Assembly (NCBI GenBank): GCA_021777635.1
Contig: JAJYDI010000105.1
Coordinates: forward strand, 1 to 6,692
DNA: 6,692 nt
DNA from: Pseudomonadota bacterium
GTDB taxonomy: Bacteria; Pseudomonadota; Gammaproteobacteria; Xanthomonadales; Rhodanobacteraceae
Direction of reading: 5' to 3'
A model generated the notes under the pieces. That model saw only the letters and a list, made by a program, of their open reading frames with translations, ran no database searches and was not told the DNA's origin. Made by a program: the position numbers and the translations under genes. Shown piece after piece: positions 1 to 5,593 of this stretch (the stretch's first letter is position 1; the number at the start of each line of letters is the position of its first letter).

Positions 1-365
1 GAATCGGCCTTGACGAAGTGATCCGCGTGCGGAACCACGTCGGTGCGCTCTCCACGCGGCAGCTTCCAGTTCTGCAACGCCTGCCCGGCGATGGCCCAGG
101 CGCGATTCCATGCCTGCAGATTGTCGAGGGCATAGGAACTGGGCACGGTCGTGGTTGCGAACTGCCTGGGTGCAGTCACCACGTCGCATACGGTATCGCC
201 CCACAGCTTCATTTCGCGTCGGCGCATGGCCACTTCCGCGACCGCCATCTGGCCGATGGTCGGCTCACCGCGCGCCTCGAGATACACCGTCGTGGCGAGG
301 CAGGTCTGATTGGCCGCGTGCGGCGGCATCAGGGACGCCATCCAGAGCAACCAGGCGAGTTTCAT
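1..365 (-). CDS. SleB-type cell wall hydrolase, N-terminal part (runs off left edge)
   Basis: Only the first 121 codons are in the window; the C-terminus lies beyond position 1. Residues 1-18 look like a signal peptide: a Lys at position 2, a hydrophobic stretch, then HAA before NQT, so the protein is probably exported. Residues 22-36 read CLATTVYLEARGEPT, the characteristic opening of the SleB/hydrolase_2 family (PF07486), with E30 as the likely catalytic glutamate. Further matches are GQMAVAEV (38-45), TVCDVV (58-63) and the PRQF segment (66-69). A His-containing segment around residues 113-116 aligns with the family's HYH region. C22 and C60 could form a disulfide. The family cleaves peptidoglycan, first known from spore cortex lysis but common in Gram-negative envelopes. 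The ATG has a perfect AAGGAGG at 372-378, six bases away, which fixes the start. The family assignment is firm; the substrate and physiological role are inferred. Confidence 0.85.
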   Translation of the reverse strand, partial: MKLAWLLWMASLMPPHAANQTCLATTVYLEARGEPTIGQMAVAEVAMRRREMKLWGDTVCDVVTAPRQFATTTVPSSYALDNLQAWNRAWAIAGQALQNWKLPRGERTDVVPHADHFVKAD

Positions 366-371
366 GTCGTA

Positions 372-378
372 CCTCCTT
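372..378 (-). promoter_or_regulatory. Strong Shine-Dalgarno of the cell wall hydrolase gene
   Basis: Read on the minus strand this is AAGGAGG, a full match to the anti-SD of 16S rRNA, six bases before the ATG at 365-363. It is by far the best ribosome-binding site in the window. It supports both the start codon and the reality of an edge-truncated gene. Confidence 0.85.
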
Positions 379-439
379 CATGCGCACCGGACCGGCTGCG
401 CTGGTGGGGGAGCGGCACGCTCGTTCGAGCCGCTGGTGA

Positions 440-460
440 CGGGTCCGCGTGACGGACCCG
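440..460. repeat. Perfect 8-bp inverted repeat (hairpin)
   Basis: CGGGTCCG (440-447), five bases, then CGGACCCG (453-460): a perfect 8-bp stem with a 5-nt loop. It lies about 75 bp upstream of the cell wall hydrolase start. No T-run follows on either strand, so it is not a classical terminator. The left arm recurs in the sdhA-sdhB spacer hairpin at 4467-4474. Confidence 0.6.
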
Positions 461-581
461 GCTGCGCATCGTGCGCAAGGACTGCAGACGCGATGCCACG
501 GCGTCCGGGTGGGGTGGTGGCGGCCGGCGCGATCAAGGATCGAGCGCCTGTGCCGCTGTCCGCCGAAGCGAACTGATGAGG

Positions 582-597
582 CTGGCCTTCCGGCCAG
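582..597. repeat. 6-bp hairpin with tetraloop
   Basis: CTGGCC (582-587), TTCC, GGCCAG (592-597). Transcribed from the minus strand, the direction of the flanking genes, the loop is GGAA, a GNRA-type tetraloop that stabilises RNA hairpins. It could be a transcript-stabilising or processing element in a ygfZ-hydrolase read-through RNA. It could equally be chance in G+C-rich DNA. Confidence 0.4.
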
Positions 598-756
598 TGA
601 CGCGACGACCCGGACTTCCGGTTCGATGCGTCCGGCCCGTCGCATGAGGCGGCGGACCGTTCAAACAGTGCGCGGAGGGTACGGGGCGAATCCGCCCGGG
701 GCAAGTGCCGCCGACCCGCCGTTCAGCCAGCGTGCGGCTGGGCGTGAGGGCGGATT

Positions 757-1593
757 TTAAGAAGAAAACTCTTCTAGGACAATGAAATTCATGGATTTTC
801 CCACGGACGCAGTTGATTCCGAAAGCACCGCAAGCGCCTCCCACTCGATCCCGTCGGCGGCCCCGTTGAGTAGCAGGGCGGTGGATCCGTTCGCCTCCAC
901 GACGGTACCCGGTGCCTGCGGCACGGGCAGTCGCAAGCGTGCCAGGCGACGCTTGTGGACCCCGCGATAGTGCAGCCGCGCGACCATTTCCTGGCCCGGA
1001 TAGCAGCCTTTGCCGAGGCTCGCGGCCCGCAGCCTCAACAAGCTCAGCGCCGATGGCATCAGGTCGCAGAGCACCGCGTCGGGCAGCCAAGCATGGCCGG
1101 AACGCACTCCGGCCAGCGCAGCCGCGTTGCGGCCATCGGCTTGGTCGTTGCAGCCGGGGTCGCTGGCATGCAGATCCAGCGCGTAGGTGCCGGCATCCAG
1201 ACGCAGATATGCCGCTTCCCAGGTTGCCGATCGGTCTCTGCCGGAGACCAACGGCTGCGCGCGCAGCCAGACATGCTCCGGCGTGATCCGCACGCGCGAG
1301 CGCAGGACGTAACGCCGCAGGTCCTGTGCCAGTGTTTCGCCGTTGCCGCCGCGCACCAGCGCGATCAGCGTCTGCTCGTCACGGCGTGCCATCTGCATCA
1401 ATGCGCGCACGCGGCCCTGCGCGTCCAACCATGTGCTCCATTGCCAGTGGCCCGTGGCGAGTTGCCGCAGGTCGGATGCGAATTGCGACTGCGCAAAAGC
1501 AAGCACGTCGGCGCCTTCGATGCACAACGTCTGTGCGGCGGAGGGAAGGCCCCACTCGTGGCACGTGGACGGAACGGGCAGGTCGGCAGGCAT
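757..1593 (-). CDS. ygfZ: YgfZ/GcvT-domain folate-binding Fe-S cluster maturation protein
   Basis: The protein has 278 residues from ATG 1593. The family signature K-G-C-Y-x-G-Q-E is present at residues 195-202 (KGCYPGQE), with the conserved cysteine at C197. It is preceded by the expected Leu-rich segment (LMPSALSLLRLRAASLG, 179-195) and followed by RLHYRGVHKRRLARL (206-220). E. coli YgfZ (326 aa) is a tetrahydrofolate-dependent protein needed for full activity of certain Fe-S enzymes, and its mitochondrial homologue is IBA57. This copy is somewhat short, with a compact N-terminal region. It is transcribed divergently from the sdh operon across a 56-bp gap. An in-frame GTG at 1644 would add 17 residues (LRRKGNT...) with no family resemblance and would run across the promoter region, so I prefer ATG 1593, though neither start has a good SD. 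A role in maturing the SdhB clusters is inferred from homology and position. Confidence 0.9.
   Translation of the reverse strand: MPADLPVPSTCHEWGLPSAAQTLCIEGADVLAFAQSQFASDLRQLATGHWQWSTWLDAQGRVRALMQMARRDEQTLIALVRGGNGETLAQDLRRYVLRSRVRITPEHVWLRAQPLVSGRDRSATWEAAYLRLDAGTYALDLHASDPGCNDQADGRNAAALAGVRSGHAWLPDAVLCDLMPSALSLLRLRAASLGKGCYPGQEMVARLHYRGVHKRRLARLRLPVPQAPGTVVEANGSTALLLNGAADGIEWEALAVLSESTASVGKSMNFIVLEEFSS
760..775. repeat. Short A+T-rich dyad at the ygfZ stop codon
   Basis: AGAAGA (760-765), AAAC, TCTTCT (770-775): a perfect 6-bp stem directly at the 3' end of ygfZ, covering its last codons. On the minus strand it is followed by TAAAAT rather than a T-run. It could be a weak terminator or mRNA 3'-end structure, but I would not rely on it. 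Confidence 0.3.
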
Positions 1594-1601
1594 CGCGGCG
1601 A

Positions 1602-1628
1602 TTGAGTTGGAAGGTGCGCAAGTATTAC
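1602..1628 (+). promoter_or_regulatory. Possible sigma-70-type promoter for the SDHAF4-sdh operon
   Basis: TTGAGT at 1602-1607 and TATTAC at 1623-1628, with a 15-bp spacer. The spacer is shorter than the optimal 17 bp and each hexamer departs from consensus, so this is only a candidate. It would start transcription around 1635, about 15 nt before the first ATG of the operon. On the opposite strand TAATAC (1627-1622) is placed to serve ygfZ, but I see no matching -35. Confidence 0.3.
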
Positions 1629-1635
1629 CCTTGCG
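1617..1635. promoter_or_regulatory. 19-bp operator-like dyad in the divergent ygfZ/sdh control region
   Basis: CGCAAG (1617-1622), seven bases TATTACC, then CTTGCG (1630-1635): a perfect inverted repeat of 6-bp half-sites centred in the 56-bp gap between two divergent genes. The A+T-rich core overlaps the best -10-like hexamers on both strands (TATTAC at 1623-1628 on plus, TAATAC at 1627-1622 on minus). That is the geometry of a site through which one dimeric regulator could control both directions. The regulator is unknown. Confidence 0.4.
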
Positions 1636-1649
1636 TCGCAGCACTGCCT

Positions 1650-1811
1650 ATGTCCGAGAAGATCCCCCGGCCCGATTCGCCCGCACGCCCCGACGCGGCT
1701 GCAGCTGTCGCGGATGGCGGTTGGGTCGCGCCTCCGCCCAAACCGAGCCCGGCGCTCGAACCTACCCGCTATGGCGATTGGGAGAAGAACGGCCGCTGCA
1801 TCGACTTTTGA
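1650..1811 (+). CDS. DUF1674 / SDHAF4-like succinate dehydrogenase assembly factor
   Basis: The protein has 53 residues. The last 15 read TRYGDWEKNGRCIDF, the conserved C-terminal signature of DUF1674 (PF07896), the family of eukaryotic SDHAF4. The N-terminal two thirds is Pro/Ala-rich and looks disordered, as in the family; mitochondrial members are longer because of targeting and linker sequence. Eukaryotic SDHAF4 binds flavinylated SDHA, limits autoxidation and favours its pairing with SDHB. The same role for SdhA here is inferred from homology and from its place 82 nt upstream of sdhC on the same strand. It appears to be the first gene of the sdh transcript. There is no clear SD before the ATG. 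The start is chosen because MSEK gives a normal family N-terminus and the ATG lies just right of the divergent promoter region. An open frame extends upstream but is antisense to ygfZ and has no family similarity. Confidence 0.88.
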   Translation: MSEKIPRPDSPARPDAAAAVADGGWVAPPPKPSPALEPTRYGDWEKNGRCIDF

Positions 1812-1879
1812 ATGCGGAATGCGCGCCTGCAGCGTGGGGATTTGTCGCGAAAACAGGCTCGCAGCACCTTCATCAAGGC

Positions 1880-1884
1880 AAGGA
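1880..1884 (+). promoter_or_regulatory. Shine-Dalgarno of sdhC
   Basis: AAGGA nine bases before the ATG at 1894. It decides the sdhC start against earlier in-frame ATGs (1714 onward), which would begin inside the DUF1674 gene and add residues not found in SdhC proteins. Confidence 0.7.
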
Positions 1885-1893
1885 TGGTTTGTC

Positions 1894-2286
1894 ATGGCAT
1901 CGACGGGTCGACCGCTCTCCCCGCATCTCGGCATCTACCGCTGGCAGGCCCAGATGGTCAGCTCGATCCTGCATCGGGCCACCGGCCTCGCGCTGGCCGC
2001 CGGCAGCCTGCTGGTGGTCGCGGGGCTGTTGACGCTCGCTGCCGGGCGGGCTCCATTCGCGGCCTTCGACGCCTTTTGCGCCAGCCCAGCTGGCCGACTT
2101 CTGCTGCTCGGCTGGACCTGGGCGCTTGCTTATCACCTGCTCAACGGCGTTCGGCATCTGCTGCAGGACGTCGGTCTGGGACATGCGGTCGCCGCCTTCG
2201 TGCGCAACAGCTGGCTGGCCGTGATCGGCAGTCTGTTGCTGACCGTCCTCGTCTGGGCCTGGGTGATTTCGGGAGGCGGGGCATGA
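1894..2286 (+). CDS. sdhC: Succinate dehydrogenase cytochrome b556 subunit SdhC
   Basis: The protein has 130 residues, the usual size. It is one of two inner-membrane anchors of complex II, holding heme b and part of the ubiquinone site. The N-terminus [12 protein letters not shown] (6-17) is the classic SdhC opening of the alphaproteobacterial/mitochondrial-like type. SSILHRATG (23-31) holds S24 and R28, equivalent to the quinone-site Ser27 and Arg31 of E. coli. H81 in YHLLNGVRH (80-88) matches the axial heme ligand His84, and D92 matches the conserved Asp after the RH motif. Three hydrophobic segments (about 29-50, 68-90 and 106-126) fit the expected transmembrane helices. The stop overlaps the sdhD start (ATGA), so the two are translationally coupled. 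All key residues seen are intact. Confidence 0.96.
   Translation: MASTGRPLSPHLGIYRWQAQMVSSILHRATGLALAAGSLLVVAGLLTLAAGRAPFAAFDAFCASPAGRLLLLGWTWALAYHLLNGVRHLLQDVGLGHAVAAFVRNSWLAVIGSLLLTVLVWAWVISGGGA
2271..2276 (+). promoter_or_regulatory. Shine-Dalgarno of sdhD inside the sdhC end
   Basis: GGGAGG six bases before the ATG at 2283, within the last sdhC codons. With the ATGA overlap it gives a textbook coupled start. Confidence 0.7.
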
Positions 2287-2669
2287 GCGAAAGCATGCGT
2301 ACTCCGCTGGCGCGCGTGCGCGGACTGGGTTCGGCGCAGAGCGGCGCTGGCCACTGGTGGCGGCAGCGGCTAACCGCGCTGGCCCTGCTGGTGCTGGGAC
2401 CCTGGTTCCTGGTGCTGACGCTCGGCCTGTCGCGCGCCGGCTACGCCAGCGCGCATGCGACTCTGGCGCAGCCGCTGGACGCACTGCTGATGATCGCCTT
2501 CACTGCGGTGATGTTCTGGCACGCACAGCTCGGCCTGCAGGTGGTGATCGAGGATTACGTCCACACCCGCTGGTTTGCGTTGACACTTCAGATCGCCATC
2601 AAATTTCTCGCGGTGCTCGGTGCGCTGGCTTGCGCGCTCGCGGTGCTGCGCATCGCGCTGGGAAGCTGA
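2283..2669 (+). CDS. sdhD: Succinate dehydrogenase hydrophobic anchor subunit SdhD
   Basis: The protein has 128 residues and is the second membrane anchor of complex II, pairing with SdhC to bind heme b and ubiquinone. The segment [20 protein letters not shown] (13-32) is typical of alphaproteobacterial/mitochondrial-type SdhD rather than the E. coli form. H80 in FWHAQLGLQ matches the axial heme ligand (His71 in E. coli). D91-Y92 in EDYVH match the Asp82-Tyr83 pair that supports quinone binding. Three hydrophobic helices lie at about 31-51, 65-88 and 98-123. It overlaps sdhC by four bases, and sdhA follows after five bases, so the three are tightly coupled. No anomaly was seen. Confidence 0.95.
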   Translation: MSESMRTPLARVRGLGSAQSGAGHWWRQRLTALALLVLGPWFLVLTLGLSRAGYASAHATLAQPLDALLMIAFTAVMFWHAQLGLQVVIEDYVHTRWFALTLQIAIKFLAVLGALACALAVLRIALGS

Positions 2670-2674
2670 GACCG

Positions 2675-4462
2675 ATGGAAAGCTACAAGATTCAGCAGCA
2701 CAAGTTCGACGTGGTCGTGGTCGGCGCCGGCGGTGCCGGCCTGCGCGCGACGATGGGCATGGCCGCCAAGGGCCTCGCCACCGCCTGCCTGACCAAAGTG
2801 TTCCCGACGCGCTCACATACCGTGGCCGCCCAGGGTGGCATCTCGGCAGCGCTGGGCAACATGGGCGAGGACGACTGGCGCTTCCACTTCTACGACACCA
2901 TCAAGGGCTCGGACTGGCTGGGCGACCAGGACGCCATCGAGTACATGTGCCGCGAGGCGATCCCGGCAATCATCGAGTTGGAGCATTACGGAGTGCCGTT
3001 CTCGCGCACCGAGGACGGCAAGATCTACCAGCGCCCCTTCGGCGGCATGACCACGCATTACGGCAAGGGCACCGCGCAGCGCACCTGTGCCGCCGCCGAC
3101 CGCACCGGCCACGCAATCCTGCACACGCTGTACCAGCAGGCGCTGAACAACCAGGCGCGCTTCTTCATCGAATACTTCGCGCTCGACCTGATTTTCGACA
3201 GCGAGGGCGCCTGCGTTGGCGTGCTCGCGCTGGACATGAACGAGGGCACGCTGCACCTGTTCCGCGGTCACGCCGTTGTACTTGCCACCGGGGGTTACGG
3301 CCGCACGTACTTTTCCTGTACCTCGGCGCACACTTGCACCGGCGACGGCGGCGGCATGGTGCTGCGAGGAGGCCTGGCCCTGCAGGACATGGAGTTCGTG
3401 CAATTCCATCCGACCGGCGTGTACGGTGCCGGCTGCCTGATCACCGAGGGCGTGCGCGGCGAGGGCGGGTTCCTCACCAACAGCAAGGGCGAGCGCTTCA
3501 TGGAGCGCTATGCGCCCAACGCCAAGGATCTGGCCTCGCGCGACGTCGTCAGCCGCGCGATGACCATTGAGATCCGCGAGGGTCGCGGCGTCGGCGAGCA
3601 GCACGACCACATCCACCTCAACCTGCAGCACCTCGGCGCCGAGGTGATTCACGAACGCCTGCCGGGCATCGCCGAGACCGCGCGCATCTTCGCAGCCGTT
3701 GACGTCAGCAAGCAGCCGATCCCGGTGCTGCCGACGGTGCACTACAACATGGGCGGCATTCCGACCAACTACCATGGCGAAGTCGTGCAGAAGAAAGGCG
3801 ACGACAACGACGCCGTGGTGCCGGGCCTGTTCTCGATCGGCGAGGCTGCCTGCGTCTCGGTGCACGGTGCCAACCGTCTGGGTTCCAACTCGCTTCTGGA
3901 TTTGGTCGTGTTCGGTCGCGCTGCCGCGCTGCGCTGCGCCGGGATCATCACGCCCGGTGCCAGTCACAAGGACCTGCCGGCGAGCGTGCTCGATCCGGCG
4001 CTGGCGCGTTTCGACGGCCTGCGCCACGCCAATGGGGGCACTCCGACCGCGCAGATCCGTACCAACATGCAGCGAACGATGCAGAACGACGCCGCCGTGT
4101 TCCGCACCGGCGAGACGCTGCGCGATGGCTGCAAGAAGATGGCGGCGGTGCATGCCTCGCTGGCCGACGTGCGCGTCAGCGACCGGTCGCTGGTTTGGAA
4201 CTCGGACTTGGTCGAGACGCTGGAACTGACCAACCTGCTTGATCAGGCGGTGGCCACAATCGATTCCGCCGAACAGCGCACCGAGAGCCGCGGCGCGCAT
4301 GCGCGCGAGGATTTCCCCGAGCGCGATGATGCCCGGTGGCAGAAGCACACCTTGGTCTGGGTGGATGCCCAAGGCAAGAGCCGCTTCGACTTCCGCCCGG
4401 TGCACATGTATACCCAGACCTCGGATGTCGAGGTGATTCCGCCGAAGAAGCGGGTGTATTGA
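2675..4462 (+). CDS. sdhA: Succinate dehydrogenase flavoprotein subunit SdhA
   Basis: The protein has 595 residues, full length. It oxidises succinate to fumarate in the TCA cycle and passes electrons through covalent FAD to SdhB, on the cytoplasmic face of the membrane. The dinucleotide-binding motif [12 protein letters not shown] is at 14-25. H48 in [11 protein letters not shown] is the covalent FAD attachment histidine. Active-site residues are present: H245 (QFHPTG), R261 ([10 protein letters not shown], the proton-transfer arginine equivalent to E. coli R286), H356 (TVHYNMGG) and R401 (GANRLGSNS). The C-terminal [11 protein letters not shown] (585-595) is the family ending. The start at 2675 gives the normal short N-terminus; a longer open frame from 2357 lies inside sdhD in another frame and is not coding. 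Its FAD is expected to be inserted with help from the SdhE encoded downstream. Unlike the tight spacing before it, 176 nt separate it from sdhB. Confidence 0.98.
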   Translation: MESYKIQQHKFDVVVVGAGGAGLRATMGMAAKGLATACLTKVFPTRSHTVAAQGGISAALGNMGEDDWRFHFYDTIKGSDWLGDQDAIEYMCREAIPAIIELEHYGVPFSRTEDGKIYQRPFGGMTTHYGKGTAQRTCAAADRTGHAILHTLYQQALNNQARFFIEYFALDLIFDSEGACVGVLALDMNEGTLHLFRGHAVVLATGGYGRTYFSCTSAHTCTGDGGGMVLRGGLALQDMEFVQFHPTGVYGAGCLITEGVRGEGGFLTNSKGERFMERYAPNAKDLASRDVVSRAMTIEIREGRGVGEQHDHIHLNLQHLGAEVIHERLPGIAETARIFAAVDVSKQPIPVLPTVHYNMGGIPTNYHGEVVQKKGDDNDAVVPGLFSIGEAACVSVHGANRLGSNSLLDLVVFGRAAALRCAGIITPGASHKDLPASVLDPALARFDGLRHANGGTPTAQIRTNMQRTMQNDAAVFRTGETLRDGCKKMAAVHASLADVRVSDRSLVWNSDLVETLELTNLLDQAVATIDSAEQRTESRGAHAREDFPERDDARWQKHTLVWVDAQGKSRFDFRPVHMYTQTSDVEVIPPKKRVY

Positions 4463-4638
4463 GAGCCGGGTCCGGGGATTCGGAGCCCGGTCAGAGCACC
4501 GATCCGGCGCGGAGACCGCGGCACGACCGCAGGCCTGGCGAGGCGCGAAACCTCCGCAGATGCCGGGTCGAGACAGCTTCACGAGGGCCCGCGCGGTAGC
4601 GGCTCAGGAACTCCTTTCATCGAGGCGACGACAGCACC
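4463..4638 (+). other. 176-nt spacer between sdhA and sdhB
   Basis: This gap is unusual because the preceding genes overlap or lie within five bases. It starts with the hairpin at 4465-4491. The rest is G+C-rich with no clear promoter. A 28-codon open frame (ATG 4560, ending at 4646 across the sdhB start) has no SD and no recognisable sequence. Confidence 0.5.
4465..4491 (+). repeat. Stable hairpin just after the sdhA stop codon
   Basis: CCGGG-TCCG (4466-4474), loop GGGATT (4475-4480), CGGA-G-CCCGG (4481-4490): nine G+C-rich pairs with one bulged G at 4485, plus a possible G-T closing pair (4465/4491). It begins three bases after the sdhA stop. There is no T-run, so it is not a standard intrinsic terminator. 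It fits an mRNA-stabilising or processing hairpin at the 3' end of an sdhCDA segment, or a partial attenuator before sdhB. The role is inferred. Confidence 0.6.
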
Positions 4639-5424
4639 ATGGCTGAATTCACCCTGCCCAGGAACTCCAAGGTCCAGCCCGGCAAGCACTATCCGGCCGC
4701 GGCAGGCGCGAAGAAGCTGCGCACATTCCGCATCTACCGCTGGAGCCCGGACGACGACCGGAACCCGCGCGTCGACACCTACGAGGTGGACGTCTCCAAT
4801 TGCCCGATGGTTCTCGACGTCCTGCTGAAGATCAAGAACGAGATCGACTCGACCCTGACCCTGCGGCGCTCCTGCCGCGAGGGCATCTGCGGCTCGTGCG
4901 CGATGAACATCGATGGCGCCAACACGCTCGCCTGCACGCATGCGGTGGACGACTGCAGCCGAGGCGAGATCCCGATCTACCCGCTGCCGCACATGCCGGT
5001 AGTCAAGGATCTGGTGCCGGACCTGTCCCGGTTCTACGCGCAGCATGCCTCGATCCGTCCGTGGATCCGTACCCAGAGCCCGGCGCCATCCGACTGCGAG
5101 CGCCTGCAATCGCCCGAGGAGCGCAAGCAGCTTGACGGCCTCTACGAATGCATCCTGTGCGCCTGCTGCTCGACCTCGTGCCCGAGTTACTGGTGGAACG
5201 GCGACCGCTATCTCGGCCCGGCGGTCCTGCTGCAGGCCTACCGCTGGATCGTCGACAGCCGCGATGAGGACACCGGTGCCCGTCTGGATGAACTCGAGGA
5301 TCCGTTCCGTCTGTATCGCTGCCACACCATCATGAATTGCACACGCACCTGCCCGAAGGGCCTCAACCCGGCCAAGGCAATTGCCGAGATCAAGAAGCTG
5401 ATCGTCGAGCGGCGGATGGCATGA
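4639..5424 (+). CDS. sdhB: Succinate dehydrogenase iron-sulfur subunit SdhB
   Basis: The protein has 261 residues, longer than the 238 of E. coli because of an N-terminal extension ([12 protein letters not shown]...) common in alphaproteobacterial-type SdhB. It links the SdhA flavin to the quinone. The [2Fe-2S] cluster is held by C79, C84, C87 ([15 protein letters not shown]) and C99. The [4Fe-4S] cluster has C171, C174, C177 and C238; the [3Fe-4S] cluster has C181, C228 and C234. Quinone-site residues P182, W186 and H229 match the E. coli Pro160, Trp164 and His207. RIYRW (31-35) and SPD resemble the L(I)YR-type region that Fe-S chaperones recognise in SDHB, though that link is inferred. The ATG is preceded by a distant GAGG (4622-4625, 13 bases away), a weak site. 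All cluster ligands are intact. Confidence 0.97.
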   Translation: MAEFTLPRNSKVQPGKHYPAAAGAKKLRTFRIYRWSPDDDRNPRVDTYEVDVSNCPMVLDVLLKIKNEIDSTLTLRRSCREGICGSCAMNIDGANTLACTHAVDDCSRGEIPIYPLPHMPVVKDLVPDLSRFYAQHASIRPWIRTQSPAPSDCERLQSPEERKQLDGLYECILCACCSTSCPSYWWNGDRYLGPAVLLQAYRWIVDSRDEDTGARLDELEDPFRLYRCHTIMNCTRTCPKGLNPAKAIAEIKKLIVERRMA

Positions 5425-5433
5425 GCCGGCAGA

Positions 5434-5586
5434 GAGTGGGAAGCAGGGCACAAGGCGTCACGCTGGCGCGGCTCCGGCAGCACCTTCCTGAAAAGAAGCA
5501 AAAACCGCCGCGCACACAAAAAAATCTCGGGCACGCCCGATTCTCGGCGTGAAAGATCTACAGCCTGTCTTTCCTGCTTCCCACTC
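5434..5586. repeat. 153-bp nested inverted-repeat element between sdhB and sdhE
   Basis: The outer arms GAGTGGGAAGCAGG (5434-5447) and CCTGCTTCCCACTC (5573-5586) are perfect 14-bp reverse complements 125 bp apart. Inside lies a second matched pair, TCACGC (5458-5463) with GCGTGA (5547-5552), extendable to nine pairs with two wobbles. Inside that is the hairpin at 5527-5540. The arrangement resembles a small non-autonomous insertion (MITE/REPIN-like) or a structured RNA. I see no clear target-site duplication at the ends. The right arm ends seven bases before the sdhE ATG. Confidence 0.6.
5518..5540 (-). terminator. Minus-strand intrinsic terminator-like hairpin
   Basis: On the minus strand TCGGGC-GT-GCCCGA (5540-5527) is followed by GA and seven Ts (5524-5518), a good intrinsic terminator layout. 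With a realistic loop the stem is five pairs closed by a 4-nt loop. On the plus strand only TTC follows, so it should not stop sdh transcription strongly. No protein gene is encoded on the minus strand to its right in this window. It either ends an antisense/small RNA, blocks stray antisense transcription, or belongs to an inserted repeat. Confidence 0.55.
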
Positions 5587-5593
5587 CCGCTCC

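Larger units (their letters stand above)
366..756. other. 391-bp intergenic stretch with several short hairpins, no convincing gene
   Basis: This lies between the end of ygfZ and the start of the cell wall hydrolase gene, both on the minus strand. Open frames exist on both strands, but they are Arg/Pro/Ala-rich low-complexity translations with no recognisable motif and no good ribosome-binding site, as expected by chance at this G+C. The visible structure is a set of short inverted repeats at 440-460, 487-505, 582-597 and 684-697. None has a T-run that would make a clear terminator. The hydrolase promoter should lie here if the gene is not read through from ygfZ, but I see no convincing -35/-10 pair. 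Confidence 0.6.

Noticed and set aside
575..606. CTGATGAG followed by a stem at 582-597, reminiscent of a hammerhead ribozyme core.
   Set aside because: The GAAA element that must follow stem II is absent (GACG instead), and no flanking stems I and III were found.
265..645. 126-codon minus-strand open frame upstream of and overlapping the cell wall hydrolase.
   Set aside because: It overlaps the real gene start and its strong SD in another frame, is Arg-rich with no motif, and has no ribosome-binding site of its own.
760..775. Intrinsic terminator at the end of ygfZ.
   Set aside because: The stem is short and A+T-rich, overlaps the stop codon, and is followed by TAAAAT rather than a T-run. 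It is kept only as a low-confidence dyad.
1594..1644. Upstream GTG start for ygfZ at 1644.
   Set aside because: It would add 17 residues unlike the family and place coding sequence across the divergent promoter dyad. ATG 1593 is more plausible, though its SD is also weak.
2813..4582. 589-codon open frame on the minus strand opposite sdhA.
   Set aside because: It lies entirely antisense to a full-length sdhA with all active-site motifs. Long antisense frames are common in G+C-rich genes with strong third-position bias, and its translation has no recognisable domain.
4560..4646. 28-codon open frame in the sdhA-sdhB spacer that overlaps the sdhB start.
   Set aside because: It has no SD and no recognisable sequence, and its length is well within chance. 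A leader-peptide role is possible but unsupported.
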